Positions 44,641-58,200 of a DNA stretch of 64,000 nucleotides are shown in pieces. How positions within the stretch are numbered: the first letter of the stretch is position 1; every line of letters begins with the position of its first letter. The DNA is from Dastarcus helophoroides (taxonomy: Eukaryota; Arthropoda; Insecta; Coleoptera; Bothrideridae). A model generated the notes under the pieces. That model did not search any database. It saw nothing but the letters and a program-made list of their open reading frames with translations, and was not told the DNA's origin. The DNA lies in assembly GCA_028583605.1 (NCBI GenBank), contig CM053326.1, positions 34,938,931-35,002,930 on the forward strand. Reading direction: 5' to 3'. The position numbers and the translations under genes are program-made.

Positions 44641-46358
44641 TTAAGCATAATTCAATTTCTTTTGCTGTTGCTGTCACTAGAAATATTAGCAAAAACTCCA
44701 GATACTACTTTTGACCATATATTACATACCACAAAGAAATTTTAACTGGAATAAACTCAATAAAACTAATATTTCTGACAAAACTCCTGATAACTGTTCC
44801 TTTTAGCTTTGCCATTTTAGGGTAGTTTTTGTATTTTTCCTCTGCCTGCTGAGAGGAGAACTAATCTACAACTTTTTTTTTAAATTAAAACTTATGAACT
44901 CTCGACATTGGCGCAGACACGTGGAGGATCAAGGGATCAATCCCCCCCCCCCCCCCAGGAGTATGAGCCATTAAGAAAGTATCCAAAATATCGCGTAAAC
45001 CCCTGCATTTCTTTAACTATTGCAAGCAGGGCTTTGAACCATTATTTATATCGCTTCAAATTCTATTTCGGTTTTGGTTCTGGCAAAAGAATAGTTATTT
45101 TCAGTTCAGTTAAAAGTGGGTCTAGTTTTTTTAATTCATTTTTAAAATCTGCATAAGTGATTTCAGCACAAAAATTAAATAAAATCGTCTTTCGCATAAG
45201 TCTGCGCTAATAGCTATACAAATAGGCTTGTCGCATCGCAGGTTAGCGTCTAGGATAAACGTCTTCAAAACGTATAGAAAATAAATCAAGTTGAATTTTA
45301 CATTTTGAGAAAAAAATCGAAATTTCAAAATGAAAACTCGAAAATTAGGGATAAAAGTCAAAATTTCAACATTAGATGAACTTACAGAAAAATGCTAAGC
45401 AGATATAAAGACTCTTTTCGAGGAAAAAAAATACATTTCGGTTTTAGATATAAAATAATGTTCACAAAATATCGAAATTTGGAAAAAAATTAGAATTTAT
45501 AAAAATCTCAACTTTACAATAGAATTCTAAGAGAAAAAACTCCAGATTGTTAAAAACAATTGACGTTTACAAATGAAATTTTGGGAAAACAAAGAGAATT
45601 AAATGTATGAAACTGGAATTATGAAATAATTCTTCTATTTAAGAAACACACCCCAATTTATAAAAAAAATTCAAGTCTAATCTCGAAACATAAAAAAGAT
45701 AAAATTTCGAAATTATGTTCGAAGTTTTCCAAATGAATTAATTTGTCCTAAAAAAAGTGAAACTTTCAAGAAAAATATAAAAATTGAAATAGCCGGAATT
45801 TTGAAGGAAAAATTGAAGTTTCCAAAAAAAAAATAATGCATTTAAAAAAATAATGTGAAACTAACTAAAGAAAATTTTTAAAAACCCCATATTTTATTAA
45901 AAAAATTAAGAATGAGTCGAAATTAGGAAACACATTATGTGACAATTTTAAAGAAAATGGAAAAAATGTTTAGTTTAAACCGAAAATTTACAAAAATATA
46001 CTTTACATTTGAAATTTCATAAGTTACAGTTTTGTGATTTAAGAGAAATTTTGAAAAAAAAATCGAAACCACCAAGTTTTCAGTATAAATGTCCAAAGCA
46101 AAGAAAATACCGAAATCGTACTTTCACAATTTTGAAAACAAATTTAAAGTTTTAAACAAAAATTGCGAATTTTAAAATAGAATTTAAGCTAAATCTCGAA
46201 AATGTCAAGAACGCCGAGAATTTTAAGAAATGGACGACAAATTGTGAGAAAAAATTTAAATTTATAAAATTATTCTCTAAAAACCTAACGAGTTTAAACC
46301 GACATAATAGAAAGAAAGATAAACACCATTTCGAGTCTAAAAGGCAGAATACAAATTA

Positions 46359-46500
46359 TGATAACGAAAGGTTCCACGGCCCGAGTCAGTACAGGATATA
46401 CTGCTTCCGGGGTTAGACCGTGTCAAAGAACTACTAAAACGTCGAACACTTTTTGTAGTTCTTTGACACGGTCCAATCCCGGAAGAAGTATATCCTGTAT
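46359..46500. mobile_element. Second-family foldback retroposon, core partly deleted, 13-bp TSD
   Basis: Flanked by AGAATACAAATTA (46346-46358 and 46501-46513). Shares GATAACGAA, CCACGGCC and ACAGGATATAC with 40618-40789 and keeps ACGTCGAACAC, but the CTGAAGA half is lost. The arms around TAGTTCTTTGACACGGTC are inverted. Confidence 0.7.
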
Positions 46501-46686
46501 AGAATACAAATTAAATTTTAAAAAAATAACAATAAATAAATAAAATTATAGAAAATCTTTCAAAAGGTGAAGTCTGAAAAACGGAAAATAAAATAGAAAT
46601 TTCGAAACTCATATTGGCGAACAAATACATTTTAAATATTTCTAAAAAATCGAAATTATGAACTGAAGTTGAATATTTAGTTTTAA

Positions 46687-46854
46687 AAATTGAAAAACAA
46701 AACTTGAGGGAGATACTATCTCTCTGAAGATGATAGCTTGGCTGTCGAAATGCGTTAGAGCAACCTTTGTTGTGTTCTTTAATATTTCTTGGTTTCAGCG
46801 GACAAGTTTTGTTTTTCAATTTTTGAACATAACCAAGGACCAGTCGGTTCCACC
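46687..46854 (+). mobile_element. Hammerhead-like retroposon copy, 15-bp TSD
   Basis: Flanked by AATATTTAGTTTTAA at 46672-46686 and 46855-46869. Holds CTCTCTGAAGA, the GATAGC/GCTGTC hairpin, GAAATGCGTT and AGAG. A short inverted arm is present at its left end. Confidence 0.75.
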
Positions 46855-47473
46855 AATATTTAGTTTTAAGAAAAGTAAAAAATGTAAATTGAGACTTGAG
46901 AGATAAGTGGAATTTATAGCATTTAAAAAATAAAGTGAAAATCTCCTTAAAATATCTTGAGTGTAAAGTGAAGTCAAAATTTCGACAAAAATGGGATAGG
47001 ATTGTTAGCAAATTTTCCTGTTAAAACTCAAGAAAAAAGTAGAAAGTTGGAATAAATAAAATATCTAAAAAAATGGGAAAAAAAAAATAAAACATCTAAA
47101 AAAATGAAGTTTTAAGGTTACGTAAACAACTTAAGAGAAAAAGTAAAAAATTAAAAATGAAAACACTGATTTGGAAAAAAGCCAACTTTTCCCAACATTT
47201 TGAAAGTATAGTGATAATCTCTCGAAAAAGACAAAGTTTGGCGTATAAAGTCAAAATTTTATCGAAAATAAAAAAAAATAAAAATGTAAATTCGGAATTT
47301 TGGAAACAAACGTTTTCAGTAAAAACTGAAATTTTTAGCAAATTTTTTGAATAATACTCAGCAAAAAAGCGGGATTCTTGAAAAAAATTAAGAGTTCTTG
47401 AAAGACAGTTTTGTGTTTACTACCAAAATTCAAGGAAAAAATAAAAATGAAAGTTTAAACTCATTATTTCAGA

Positions 47474-47706
47474 AAAAGGTCGAAATTCCGAGACTGAAAT
47501 CGAAATTTCGAATTGAAACTCCCTATTTCGAAAAGAAAGTCAATCTTTTCTATTTTAAGTTTCAAATCAAAAATTAAGGAATAAAGTAATAATTAATTTT
47601 AAGAAAGAGATTGAAATCTTACTATTTAGAACAAATTTTCGAAAAAAAAAAGCTAAAAATTCAAATTTTAATTTCGAGACAATAGTCGACATTTTATAAA
47701 TAAGGT
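47474..47706. repeat. Dispersed repeat, copy 1
   Basis: Shares a colinear 220-bp stretch with 51113-51330 (for example GAAAGAGATTGAAATCTTAC and AATTTCGA..TCGACATTTTATAAAT), showing that these low-complexity arrays are copies of defined elements. Confidence 0.8.
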
Positions 47707-47910
47707 CGGTTTGAAAATAAAACCAAAATTGGGTTAAAGAAGTTCATTAATCTTGAGAAAAAGACGAAGTTTCATATAAATTTGAAGTTACAAAAAGACT
47801 AAAAATGTATAGAAAGAAATCCTCGAATTTTAGATTTTGTTAGACATGTTAAGAAAAAGTAAAAATTGGAAGTAGACAATTATAAGAAAATGAAATTCAA
47901 ACCGCAAAAT

Positions 47911-48130
47911 AACACATCGTCATTGCCGTGAAAAAATCTTCTATGTGCTGAAATGTAAATTTTACAGAAGAGCATAAAACATCTATTTAGAAAAGAAAAG
48001 GCATTAAATTCCCATCATAAAAAGGTGCACATAGAAAATTTTTCCTCTGTAGTGACGATATGTTTTCTGCTCTCCTTTAAAATTTACATTTCAGCACATA
48101 AAAGACTTTTCCATGAAAATGGCGATATGT
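47911..48130. repeat. Foldback element, about 72-bp arms
   Basis: 47911-47982 is the inverse of 48058-48130 with several mismatches; the shared core is TATGTGCTGAAATGTAAATT. The 75-bp centre is unrelated. Intergenic, no target duplication seen. Confidence 0.85.
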
Positions 48131-49160
48131 CGAACAAAGTTTAAAACTTCTAAATTTGTAGTTGAAATATTAAGAAATAGGTGGCCTTGAAAACTTTCTT
48201 AAATGCCCATATTAATGGGGAATAACACAGCTAGGAATTATCTTAACTGTGTCACTGGAAAACCTCCAAGGGATTGTGACAGGGACCGTGAACAGTGTCA
48301 CACTATTGAAAACTATTTACTCACCTTGAATGCGAGTTTCTCAAAATCATTACTTTTGCGACAGACCCCGTAGGTTAGACTACACCCTTCTTGAAATGAA
48401 ACTTCATTTTTTTCTAATGATCTATTATGTACCAGAGAATACAATTTTAAAATCAATACAAATGTTTAAAATAGTCATGTAATACAAAGTTATTCAGTCA
48501 AATACTAAGCCTAAAAAGTATAAATAAAAATTTACCTAGAACTGAATAACTACTTTGATCTACAACAGGCAAGATTTAATAAATATTATTACGTTAGAGT
48601 GAGATTAAGAGCTGAACACATGTTTTGTCCTTTTGAATTTACAAGACACAATTTTGGCACAATGGCACCAAATTTTAAAATACAAAAATAGTCACGTCTC
48701 ATAAATACAAATTAGATGAATCAGTTTTAAGTTAATGAGCAATCAAACGTTCTTAAAATGTAATCACAAAGTTCATTACACAAGGTGTTAATTTCCAAAT
48801 TGGCTAGATAAATACTCACCCTGCATATACACATTAAATATTAACAAATTGTGCGTTTACCCCACTGTAAAATTATATACACAAAATTAACTAGTTTTAA
48901 AAAAGCGTAATTAGTTGCGGATATATGTAAACAATAAAATTAAATATAATAATATGTATATTATATAATCAAAGTATATTATATTTAAAATCTATATAAC
49001 CTATAACATAAATGAAAATTACTTTAATGTGAATATTAGAAACCACATTACAATTCCTAAAATTTTGTTACAATTAACGTGTCCACATAATTTACATATA
49101 ATAATCATTTTTACTAAGACTTTAAATGTTTTTAATCAATTATCTTATTAGATCATAAAC
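48131..49160. other. Intergenic, no feature identified
   Basis: AT-rich, without the array words; no coding signal on either strand. Confidence 0.5.
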
Positions 49161-51850
49161 CAGGTTTTCCCAAACCATGTTCCAGGTATGGTTTTTAATC
49201 TTAGCAGACTACATAAATTTTATTTAAAAATTAAAACTTTAAAAGTCAGAATTTCTGGTTTGAAGTTGAACTTTCGAAATTAAACTCGAAAATTTAAAAT
49301 CGAAATTTAGCGAGTAGAGTAGAAATTTCAAGTGCAAGTGCTGTAAAAAACTCAAAATTTGCACCAAAAAATTTCGAGTCCAAATTCAAAATTTCATGAT
49401 CGAAACTTTGAAATCATCACCATAAAATTTCCCTTCGAATTTCAAAAAGGTTGGCAACTCAAAAGCAAGGTCGAAATTGCGACAAAAATTATACATTGAA
49501 AAGATAAAAATAAAAAACGTGAACTCGCAGTTTTGAGAACAATTAACGAATATCGAAAAAAAGTTCTAAAAACCTCAGATTTTGAAAAAATCTTCAAATT
49601 TTTGGAAAAATCTGAAAGTGAACACTCTGAATGTTGAAAAAACAAAATTGGACAATCTCGAAATTTTCAGTTAACATTAAATTTTTAAGAAAACAAAATA
49701 AAAAAGCATGTAATAAAAACGAAACGTTGAAATGTGGAAAAAACTTCGAAAATCACAAAAAAACGTTCCAGATTTAAACTTATTTCTACAAAAAATGTGG
49801 AAATTTTCAGCCGAGTACCGACATTTTGAAAAAAAGCAATTGCACCTGGAAAAGTCCGAATTTTGAAAAAGTTAAAATATTTGGAAAATATCGAAATTTC
49901 AAGTTCAAATTAAATCTACACATCAGGAAAGTCAAACACTGCCCATAGGGAGAATATTAATGAGAGATTTAACATTGAGAACTAATAGTGGGATAGATGG
50001 GCGGTGCCTTGTATTCTCCTACACCGGTGTAAACAATTCAACGCAGAGCGCAGCGATCAGTGCTGCTGGAGATTTCAGTAGTACATTATAGCTTCGAACG
50101 TGTTTTCTTACGGATTACTACTGGCAGGTAAAAATTTTATTAAAATTTGCTTACCACATGCTGTTTGTTCTTTTAGTCCGTTGATTTAATCAACGTCTGA
50201 GGGAAAATAAAACTGATATTCTTTGATAACCAAAATAAATAAACGAGATTTCTTCAACAAAATAAATAATAATTCTAATGAAGAATATAACATAATAAAT
50301 CTTTAAACATTACAATAAAGCAGTTCAAATAGGCCGCAAGACTGTGCTAAACAATATTCCAGTCTGTTGTAAAACTCTCGACCAGTTTTTTCTAACATCT
50401 AAACTGGAAGATACGAGCATGCTGCGTCAAAGTAGGGGAATAGGTTCAACGGCCGTAAAAAACGATGGAAGGGACAATTCTTAGCGTTTTACATGGACAA
50501 TGAACATTTTTCCTTATCTGTATACTAATATTATAACGAGAGACTGAAAAACCTAATCATCAATGCACAACCCCAACTACTGAAGTCGAAAACATGAAAT
50601 TTGGACAGAAGATTCCTTTCATGGTGTAGCTGAACCTTAAGAAGGGATTTTTGGAAAATCTTTCTATCTATAAGGGGATAAAAAGGGATGAAAAGGAGTT
50701 TCGATGTATGCTTGGAACAGAGTTATAAATTCATTTTAAACCCCAAATTTTCGTGTAATTTGCGCAAAAACATTTTTAGACCATTTTAACAATTCAACCC
50801 CTAGAGACCTAAAAAGGGGTGAAATCGAATTTCGAGTTTGGTATGGAACAAAGTTAATAATGCGTTTTATGAACTCAAATTTTGTGTAAATAATATATGA
50901 AAGAAATAATGAAACCTGCCTTTTTTAATAATTTCTTATAAGGGGGTAAACGGGTATCAAAAGTTGATAAAGAAAAACATTTTAAAAATCATTTTATAAC
51001 CCAAAATTTTGTAAAAGAATAAAATAATTATTGAGCACATAGTTGGGCGATTTTAATATTTAATACCTAGAGGAAGAAAGTTTTTCATAACTCAAAACTT
51101 TGAAACTCTCAGAGAAAGGTCGAAATTCCGAAACTGCAATCGACATTTCGAATTTAAACTAGCTCTTTCGAAAAGAAAGTCAACATTTTCTATTTTAAGC
51201 TTCAAGTCAAAGAATAAAGTAAATATTAATTTTTAGAAAGAGATTGAAATCTTACTATTAAGAACAAATTTTTGAAAAACAGCTAAAAGTTCAAATTTTA
51301 ATTTCGAAACAGAAGTCGACATTTTATAAATAGTCGACATTTTTTATAATTAAGAATGGAAGAAATGACCAAGCACGTACTTAATCGATAAATCGATTTC
51401 AACAATTTAAACTCTAAGCGGGTGAAAAAGAATATTTAGTCGAACATTGAAAAAATTAAAATTTTATTTTATAAGTCAAAAATCAGGTTTTCAAAAACAA
51501 TTTTGTTCGAACAAGGCGAAAAACTTCAAAAAGAAAGTCAAAATTCTGAAAAACTTAAAGAAGTAAAACCTAGAAAGTGCAAAAAGGCAAAATTCTAGAA
51601 AATATCCAAATTCTGAGTTTAAAATTCAAATTCGTGTTAAAAAAAATAAAACAAGAATTGCAAATTAAAACGCGCAATTTTGAGAAAAAAATCGAATTTA
51701 AAAAAATCAAAATATAGAAAAATAAAAAAATTAAACGGAACTTATAAAACTGTTTTCCATATTAGGTAACCTTAACTTCGATCCTACAAAACAAATTATG
51801 TATTTTCTTAAAATTACACGTCTATGGGGTGAAAGGTTTGGGAAACCCTG
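49161..51850. mobile_element. Probable hAT-type element, 2,690 bp
   Basis: Inverted ends CAGGTTTTCCCAAACC and GGTTTGGGAAACCCTG. Flanks TCATAAAC and ATTTAAAC share only five of eight bases, so the duplication is weak or mutated. The interior is composite: TTTCGAAA-type arrays at both ends and a different, unclassified repeat at about 49940-51060. Confidence 0.6.
51113..51330. repeat. Dispersed repeat, copy 2
   Basis: Partner of 47474-47706; lies near the right end of the probable hAT at 49161. Confidence 0.8.
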
Positions 51851-52431
51851 ATTTAAACGGATGGTCAATTCATTCCAAATTTTCTTAAAATCATTTAAAA
51901 TGCGCTCCAAAGCTGCTGACCTCATTTGATACTATTCTTGTGGTAAGTAAATATTTTACGTATCAAAGTAAGTTCCACAAGTAAAACACCACAAAGTGGT
52001 TTTGACATATATATTTTAATCAAATTTTCATTAACTTTTTTATGCTCATTGAAAATTACAAGATTCTGTAGCCATAAGATATGCAAAACACCGTGAAATA
52101 TTTATTTATAATAATAAAAGTAGACATTTAATAAGGCGAGGTTATGTAACAATAAGATCGAAGGTTATTAGGACGATTTCTTAAAATCCGACTGAAGGAG
52201 CGTTTGGCTCATTTGAGGTAAGGAAGAACTGAGAAGTCAAGTGTGGCTAGACTTGCGTTTGAATTAGATATAATTAGATAGATAATAATATTAAATTGTT
52301 AAGAGTAGTAAATAAGAATTATGTGTTAAATGCATGTGAAAGCTTAGCCATCCATAAGGCTGGAGACAACCTTATGAATGGTTGCACCGGGCCTTTGGGC
52401 CATTCATCTCTGCTAAAAATAGTTAAGGTTG

Positions 52432-52678
52432 ATAGATAAGGAATTGTGACACAACGACGTTTATGATTAGATGCGCATGCGCGTTCGGAAGTGAATATTC
52501 TTAGTATATAAGGGTAAATTTTAAGATTAGGTGTTAGTATCTCTCTGAAGATGACAGCTTGGCTGTCGAAACGCGTTAGAGCAACGTTTGTTGTGTTTTT
52601 AAATTTTTCTTGGATTCGGGGGACAAGTTCCGTTTTTCAATTTTTGAAGATAACCAAGGACCAGTCCGTTCCACCAAA
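52432..52678 (+). mobile_element. Hammerhead-like retroposon copy with upstream TATA-like segment
   Basis: Intact core CTCT-CTGAAGA, one extra T, hairpin GACAGC-TTG-GCTGTC, GAAACGCGTT and AGAG, ending at GTCCGTTCCACCAAAA. The segment AGTATATAAGGG (about 52503) upstream is shared with the copy at 27812. Left boundary uncertain. Confidence 0.7.
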
Positions 52679-52689
52679 AGTTTATTTTA

Positions 52690-54620
52690 ATCAAAAATAA
52701 GATGAATTTGGAGAAGTGAAAATCCAGAAAGCAAAATTACAAAAAAAAATTAGTAACAGCTGAACATTAAAAAGAATAAATTTCGAAAAATACCGTCAAA
52801 ATTTCGAGAAAATGATCAAAATTTCTACATAACATCCGAATTTCCAAGAGAACTCAGATTTCGAAAAAGACAAATTTAGCGAAAGAGTCAGAATTTTCAG
52901 AAAATCAAATTTCATTTTGGAAAAGCTTGAAAAATGTCGAAATACCGAAGTTAAAATGTTCAAGAGTCGCATTTTGTGAAAAAGTCAGAATTTTCAGAAA
53001 ATCAAATTTCATTTTGGAAAAGCTTGAAAAATGTCGAAATACCGAAGTCAAAATGTTCAAGAGTCGCATTTTGTGAAAAAAGTTGGCAGTTTTCGAAAAA
53101 AATCGAGTTTAAAAAAACATTTTTTAGGAATCTTTAATTTTTTATTTAAATGTTGACATTTAAATTTCGATTAAGTTCAATTTTTTTCTCTAAACACAAA
53201 AATATTTTTTTCAACATTTTTGCTTTTTTATTAACCTTTCAATCGAATTCAGAAAACATAAACGGATTTTGAGAAAGAAGTTTCAAGGAAAAGTCAATTT
53301 CGATGAAAAAGTCTACACAAGAAACATAAAATATTGCGAAATAGAAGTCGAAATTTGAAAAATAAGGCGAATTTTAAGATACAAGTGGAAATTTCTGGAA
53401 AGTTTAATTTAAAAAATTGAAATATTCAGAAAAAAAACAAATATTAAGAAAAATAGAGGAATTAAAAAATATACGATTTTTGAGAGAACATTAAAAAACA
53501 GAATTTTGAAAATAAAGGAAAAATTTGGAATTTTTGATGAAAGATGATGAAAGAAAAAGACTTATATTGAGAAATAAAGTCAAGATTTCGGTAAAAGGAC
53601 GAATTTCAAGCAAAAAGTCGAAATATTTAATATGAAATTTCGAGATAAGAATCAAGATTTCGAGAAAAAACCAAACTCTAAGAAACCAGTGAAAATTTTT
53701 GGAAAGTTAGATTGTAGAAGATTGAAATTTTCAGAAAAATCCCAATGTCAGAAAAAATAAAGGAATTTGGAGAAATAGGCGAAATTTTGAGAAATCGGTT
53801 TGAAATTTCAAATAAAATTTCGAAATTGAGAGAAGATTCGAAATCTTTCAAAGAATGTCAAGAAACAAAGTCGAATATTGTCAATACAGTCAAAACCGGA
53901 TACAACAACATCATTTACAGCGACGCATCGGTTATTGCGACTAAATGTCAAGGTCCTGGCCGATTATTTTAAAAACTAAATGTACTACCAGTTATATTGC
54001 TTATAACAACTACCGGTTACAGCGTCCGTAGTTTACGGTCCCTTCAATGTGGTTATATCCGAATTCGACTGTAAAGTCAAAATTAACAAAGAAAAACTTT
54101 TTCACAGTCATGATTCTAGAGAAAAAGATGAATGTCGAGGAGACAGAAGAAATCTCGAGAAAAAAAATTTAAATTTTGCACAGAAAGATAGATTTGCATA
54201 AAAGTGTCTAATTTTAAAAATAAATGTTTATAAAATTTTGAAAATAAATGAGAAACTTCGACGAAAAAATTAAGATTTCCAGAACATACAGAATTGGATT
54301 TGAAATTAAGTCAAAATTTCCAAAAAGGGCCGTTTTTGAAAAAACTAGCGACATTTCGAAAATGTTATCCAAATAAATCGCAAAAGCAAAAACGAATTTC
54401 GACAAAAATTTGAAGTTTCGAAAAAAAGATCGAAATTTCAAAAAAAAACAAAATTTGGAGAAAAAATTCGAGATTTTCCAGAGAAAGCCAACATTTGTCG
54501 TCCATAAATTAAAAAAGCAAATTTTGTGAAAAAATACTAAATATGAAAAAAATTGCCCTGGAATTAAAGTGGAAATTTCGACTTGATTCTCCAAATTTCG
54601 ACTTTTTTTTTCATGAAATT
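52690..54620. repeat. Degenerate TTTCGAAA-type array before POSH 3' end
   Basis: A-rich + strand with GAAATTTCGAGAAAA-like words; contains the young 98-bp tandem at 52885. Confidence 0.7.
52885..53080. repeat. Tandem duplication, 98-bp unit
   Basis: 52885-52982 and 52983-53080 differ at about two positions (GAAGTTAAAA against GAAGTCAAAA), so this duplication is young compared with the surrounding decayed array. Confidence 0.92.
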
Positions 54621-54932
54621 TCGTGGTTAGGATCTTAGGATCTTATCGTTACATACCCTCATTCTATTTAGTCTCTACTTTTATTAAATTAAATAATTAT
54701 TTCACGGAAATTTATATCAGTGGGTCACCATAGATATTTTTAATTTTCAATTAGAATGAAATAGAGACTTAAAATTTTAGTAACATAAACTATCTAAAAC
54801 ATATTTTACATGTGGAAATTTGGTGTAGTTCAACAGAAATGGCGTGACATAACACTTTTGGAATTTGTGCGTTACTATCAAAAAATTAAATTTCCTACAC
54901 CCAAGAGTTTAACACTTCCCTCGCAGAAATAA

Positions 54933-55221
54933 TTAAAAACCCTCGACAAAACTAGCCGGAAACAATCCGGTTTTCCCGGTTCTTTGTTGTGTTCCCTTGT
55001 ACCAGCCATCATCTCTCTTTTTATGTACATAAATAATATCATTAACGTGTAATTCTAATTCATATTCGCTGTTGGGCGGATACGGTGCGATACATCGAAA
55101 TCTCTCCCTCACGGTTTGCGTGTTGGATTTTGTCTTGTTCCCAGCATCCAAGGAGTTCGATTTTCTATGATGATGCACGTCCGGGCTCGAATTCGAGCTG
55201 CTCGATGGGTTTTCAGAGGGC
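54933..55221 (-). CDS. POSH: POSH last exon: SH3-4 and stop
   Basis: 289 bp, phase 2 to stop TAA (54933-54935). [34 protein letters not shown] and [12 protein letters not shown]3-4 at the very C-terminus, as in other POSH proteins. Confidence 0.95.
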
Positions 55222-58200
55222 CTAAATAAAAACCGTTCTCAGACGTGTCCAAAATCAAACAAACAAAAAATCGTGCATTTGATTAGAGTGCAACACACCT
55301 GTGAGTTAAAACACTGGGGCGTTCTTTATGTTTAACACGTTGCGAAGCTGAGCCAAACATACGGTGGTGTTCAGAGGGTTGCAATTGGAGCAGCTGACTG
55401 GGACAGGAGCCCGACCTAAATTAGAACACACATAAGCATGCAAAAGCGTAAAACACATGCACAACATCGGGGAGTATTAAATACATTATTGCAAAATGAC
55501 AATCGGTTGCAAAATTAGAAGATTTCTTTGATTAGTGTTTATTACTAATGTCAAACAGATCGGCTTCAAAATAACAACAAACAGCAAACACTGGTTAATT
55601 TTTAGGTATTGAATAAATTGAACTCCATATTTAATATTAATTAGGTAAACAAAGAGGAATTTTACCTTTTTGAGAAATAAAGGCCATAGGTGATGAACCT
55701 ATGGCATACTAGACTATTTTACTGGTATGTTTTAGAAGGTTGAAATATTTTTGAAATTTGAAAAAAAATCACTCAGATTTAGAGATTCACGATAAATCAG
55801 ATTAAGAAAATATAAATATATTAATTTTAGTTTTTGATTTTTCAAGGGAAGCTGTGCTTCCCTAGCTTCCATGGAGAACGCGCCACTGACTTCCATATTT
55901 CGAATCAACACAGACAAAATGGCAAAGGTATAAGTAGCAACAAATCCTTCAAAATAAGTGATACTTTAAAAAAAATCATGTTAAAATTTTCTCTCTAAGT
56001 CTAACTGAAATTACTAAAATTCCTCTTAGTTGCCGAAGTAAATTAAACATGCTTTGGAAATAAAACTGTATACCTAACGTGAACAGGATGACTTCCCGTA
56101 GTTGAAGACACTGTATCTTCAAATACTGGATTGTCCATGGAATAAGAACTAGTTGGTGGAGATTTAGGCCGCTTAATACTAGCAAGTCTTTTCATAAGAC
56201 TTACAGTACCTTTCTCCTTCCTCTCTTTGGGCTACACAAAGAAATAGATAAATTACACAAGAAAATTAACACAGGAAATAAAACCTGATTCAACTAAAAA
56301 CCACAAGAAGCGAATCAAAACACAACACACCTTATCAGTGGTAGTAGCACTCGAAGCTTTTGCAACAACACTAGAGGAATTCTGAGGAGTACTGACGCTA
56401 GAGGACATTATAGCGCTGGAACTGCGTCCTAATGTGATCCCCGATGTGTCCTGTTGGCCGTGCCAGCTGGACGAAATCGTGTTAGTGGCTGTGGAAGGAC
56501 TAAAAGAGCGCGGAGGCAACTCGGGTGGCACACTGCAACTCTTGGTGGACAGGCTTTTACCACTCTTTGTAAAACTTACGGTTTTGTTGTCTGACTGATT
56601 GACCGTCACGCCGCGTGCCAAGGTCACGTAATTGCCGGGGAAAACGCCGCATTTCTGAGTCCGATTCGATGTGCCCTTATACCAACCGTCTTGGCATCGC
56701 TCCGTAACCATGTAAATTCCTTAAAAAAAATAATGTTAGATTAATTGCTACATATGCTTCAGAATAATGTTAATTAAGTGACATTTTAGCTTAAAATTTC
56801 TAATATTTTTCTTCAAAATTCGATTTTTAAGTCAAACTTTTGAAAAATTCCAAATTGCAAAATTAAAATCAAAATGTCGACTCAAAGTTCTGAGTTTTGA
56901 AATTTAAATATTTTCTTTTTTTGTAAGCATTTAAACCCTAGTGTTATAATTTCGAAATAAAAGTCTCAGTTTTGAGAAAAACTTGAAATGTCTTTGAACT
57001 TTAAATCTCCAATTAAGCAGTTCTCGCCGCGACGTCTTGATATGCTGCTGAGGCGCAACGAAAATGTTTCAATGTTAGCGACATTCTGCAACTACAAAGC
57101 ACGAATATGAATCAATTGACTTATATTCACAGTTCTTTGTGATTCTTCAAGCACATTTTAAAATTATTACATGCAAGTTTCCAACTTTAAAAAAAATGAA
57201 CCCAATGGAAAAGGAAGGTTAATGAAGAAGTTTTTCCCTGTTGAACTCGTTTCCAATCTCCAATGCAGTTGATTTATCTTGCAATGCAAAAACTACTTTG
57301 GAAGAACATCTACCACAGCCTATCAAATGATTTTAAAAATGCTTTTAGAAAAGATTTGCTTTGAAAAACTGGTAGAAAAAGCTCATTTGTGGAAAATTTG
57401 CAGACTGAATGTGATATGTTTCATATTTTGCAAACAAAATCAAAACTTTTAAAATATTTTGCTCAAAATACTTCTCTCGAAATTTCCAAAACAATAGACC
57501 AAATATTGAAATACAAATCCTGTCCCCTGAAACCAAGAAAGATTAAAAAAATAGTATCTCTCTGAAGATGATTTTTTAACCTTTCTTGGTTTCAGAAGAC
57601 AAGATTCGTATTTCAATTTTTGAAGATAACTAAGGACCATTCCGTTCCACCCAAAAAAAAAATAATAAGCCAAATTTTCAAAAGTATTTTTCTCGTAATT
57701 TCTAGTATCGACCTTTTTGAAAATTTCGAAATTTTTTTTCAAAATTTCCATTATTTGAAAATTCTACGTTTTTTGAAAATGTTGAATTTTTTGAAAGCTG
57801 CCGCACTATTTCCAAAAATTCGAATTTTCTCAAAATTCTAACTTTTTTCGAAATTAAAACTTTTGGCTATCTTTCAAAATCTTTCACTTAACTCTGAACT
57901 TTCAATTTTTTGATCAAAATTTGACTTTACTCTAGTTATGTGACTTTTTTAAATCTCAACAAATTTCATCGAATATTTTTAAAAAATTTGAGTTTTTTCA
58001 AAATATTTCGCCTTTTTTCTAATATTCCAATTTTTATAATACCTTGACTTTTTTTAAACTTTCGACTTTTTGAAAATTTGTACTTTTTAACTTAAAAAAA
58101 TTGGAATTTCTAACTTATCACTTATTTTTGACAATATTCAATAAAACAATTTCAACTTAAAAAAATGTAAATATCCCAAATTTCAAAATTTTTATTGTTC

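Larger units (their letters stand above)
45290..47880. repeat. Degenerate TTTCGAAA-type array, intergenic
   Basis: A-rich + strand; interrupted by retroposons at 46359 and 46687. Confidence 0.7.

Noticed and set aside
44941..44957. Pro-rich coding frame around the poly-C run
   Set aside because: The open frame is due to the C homopolymer; no similarity or splice context.
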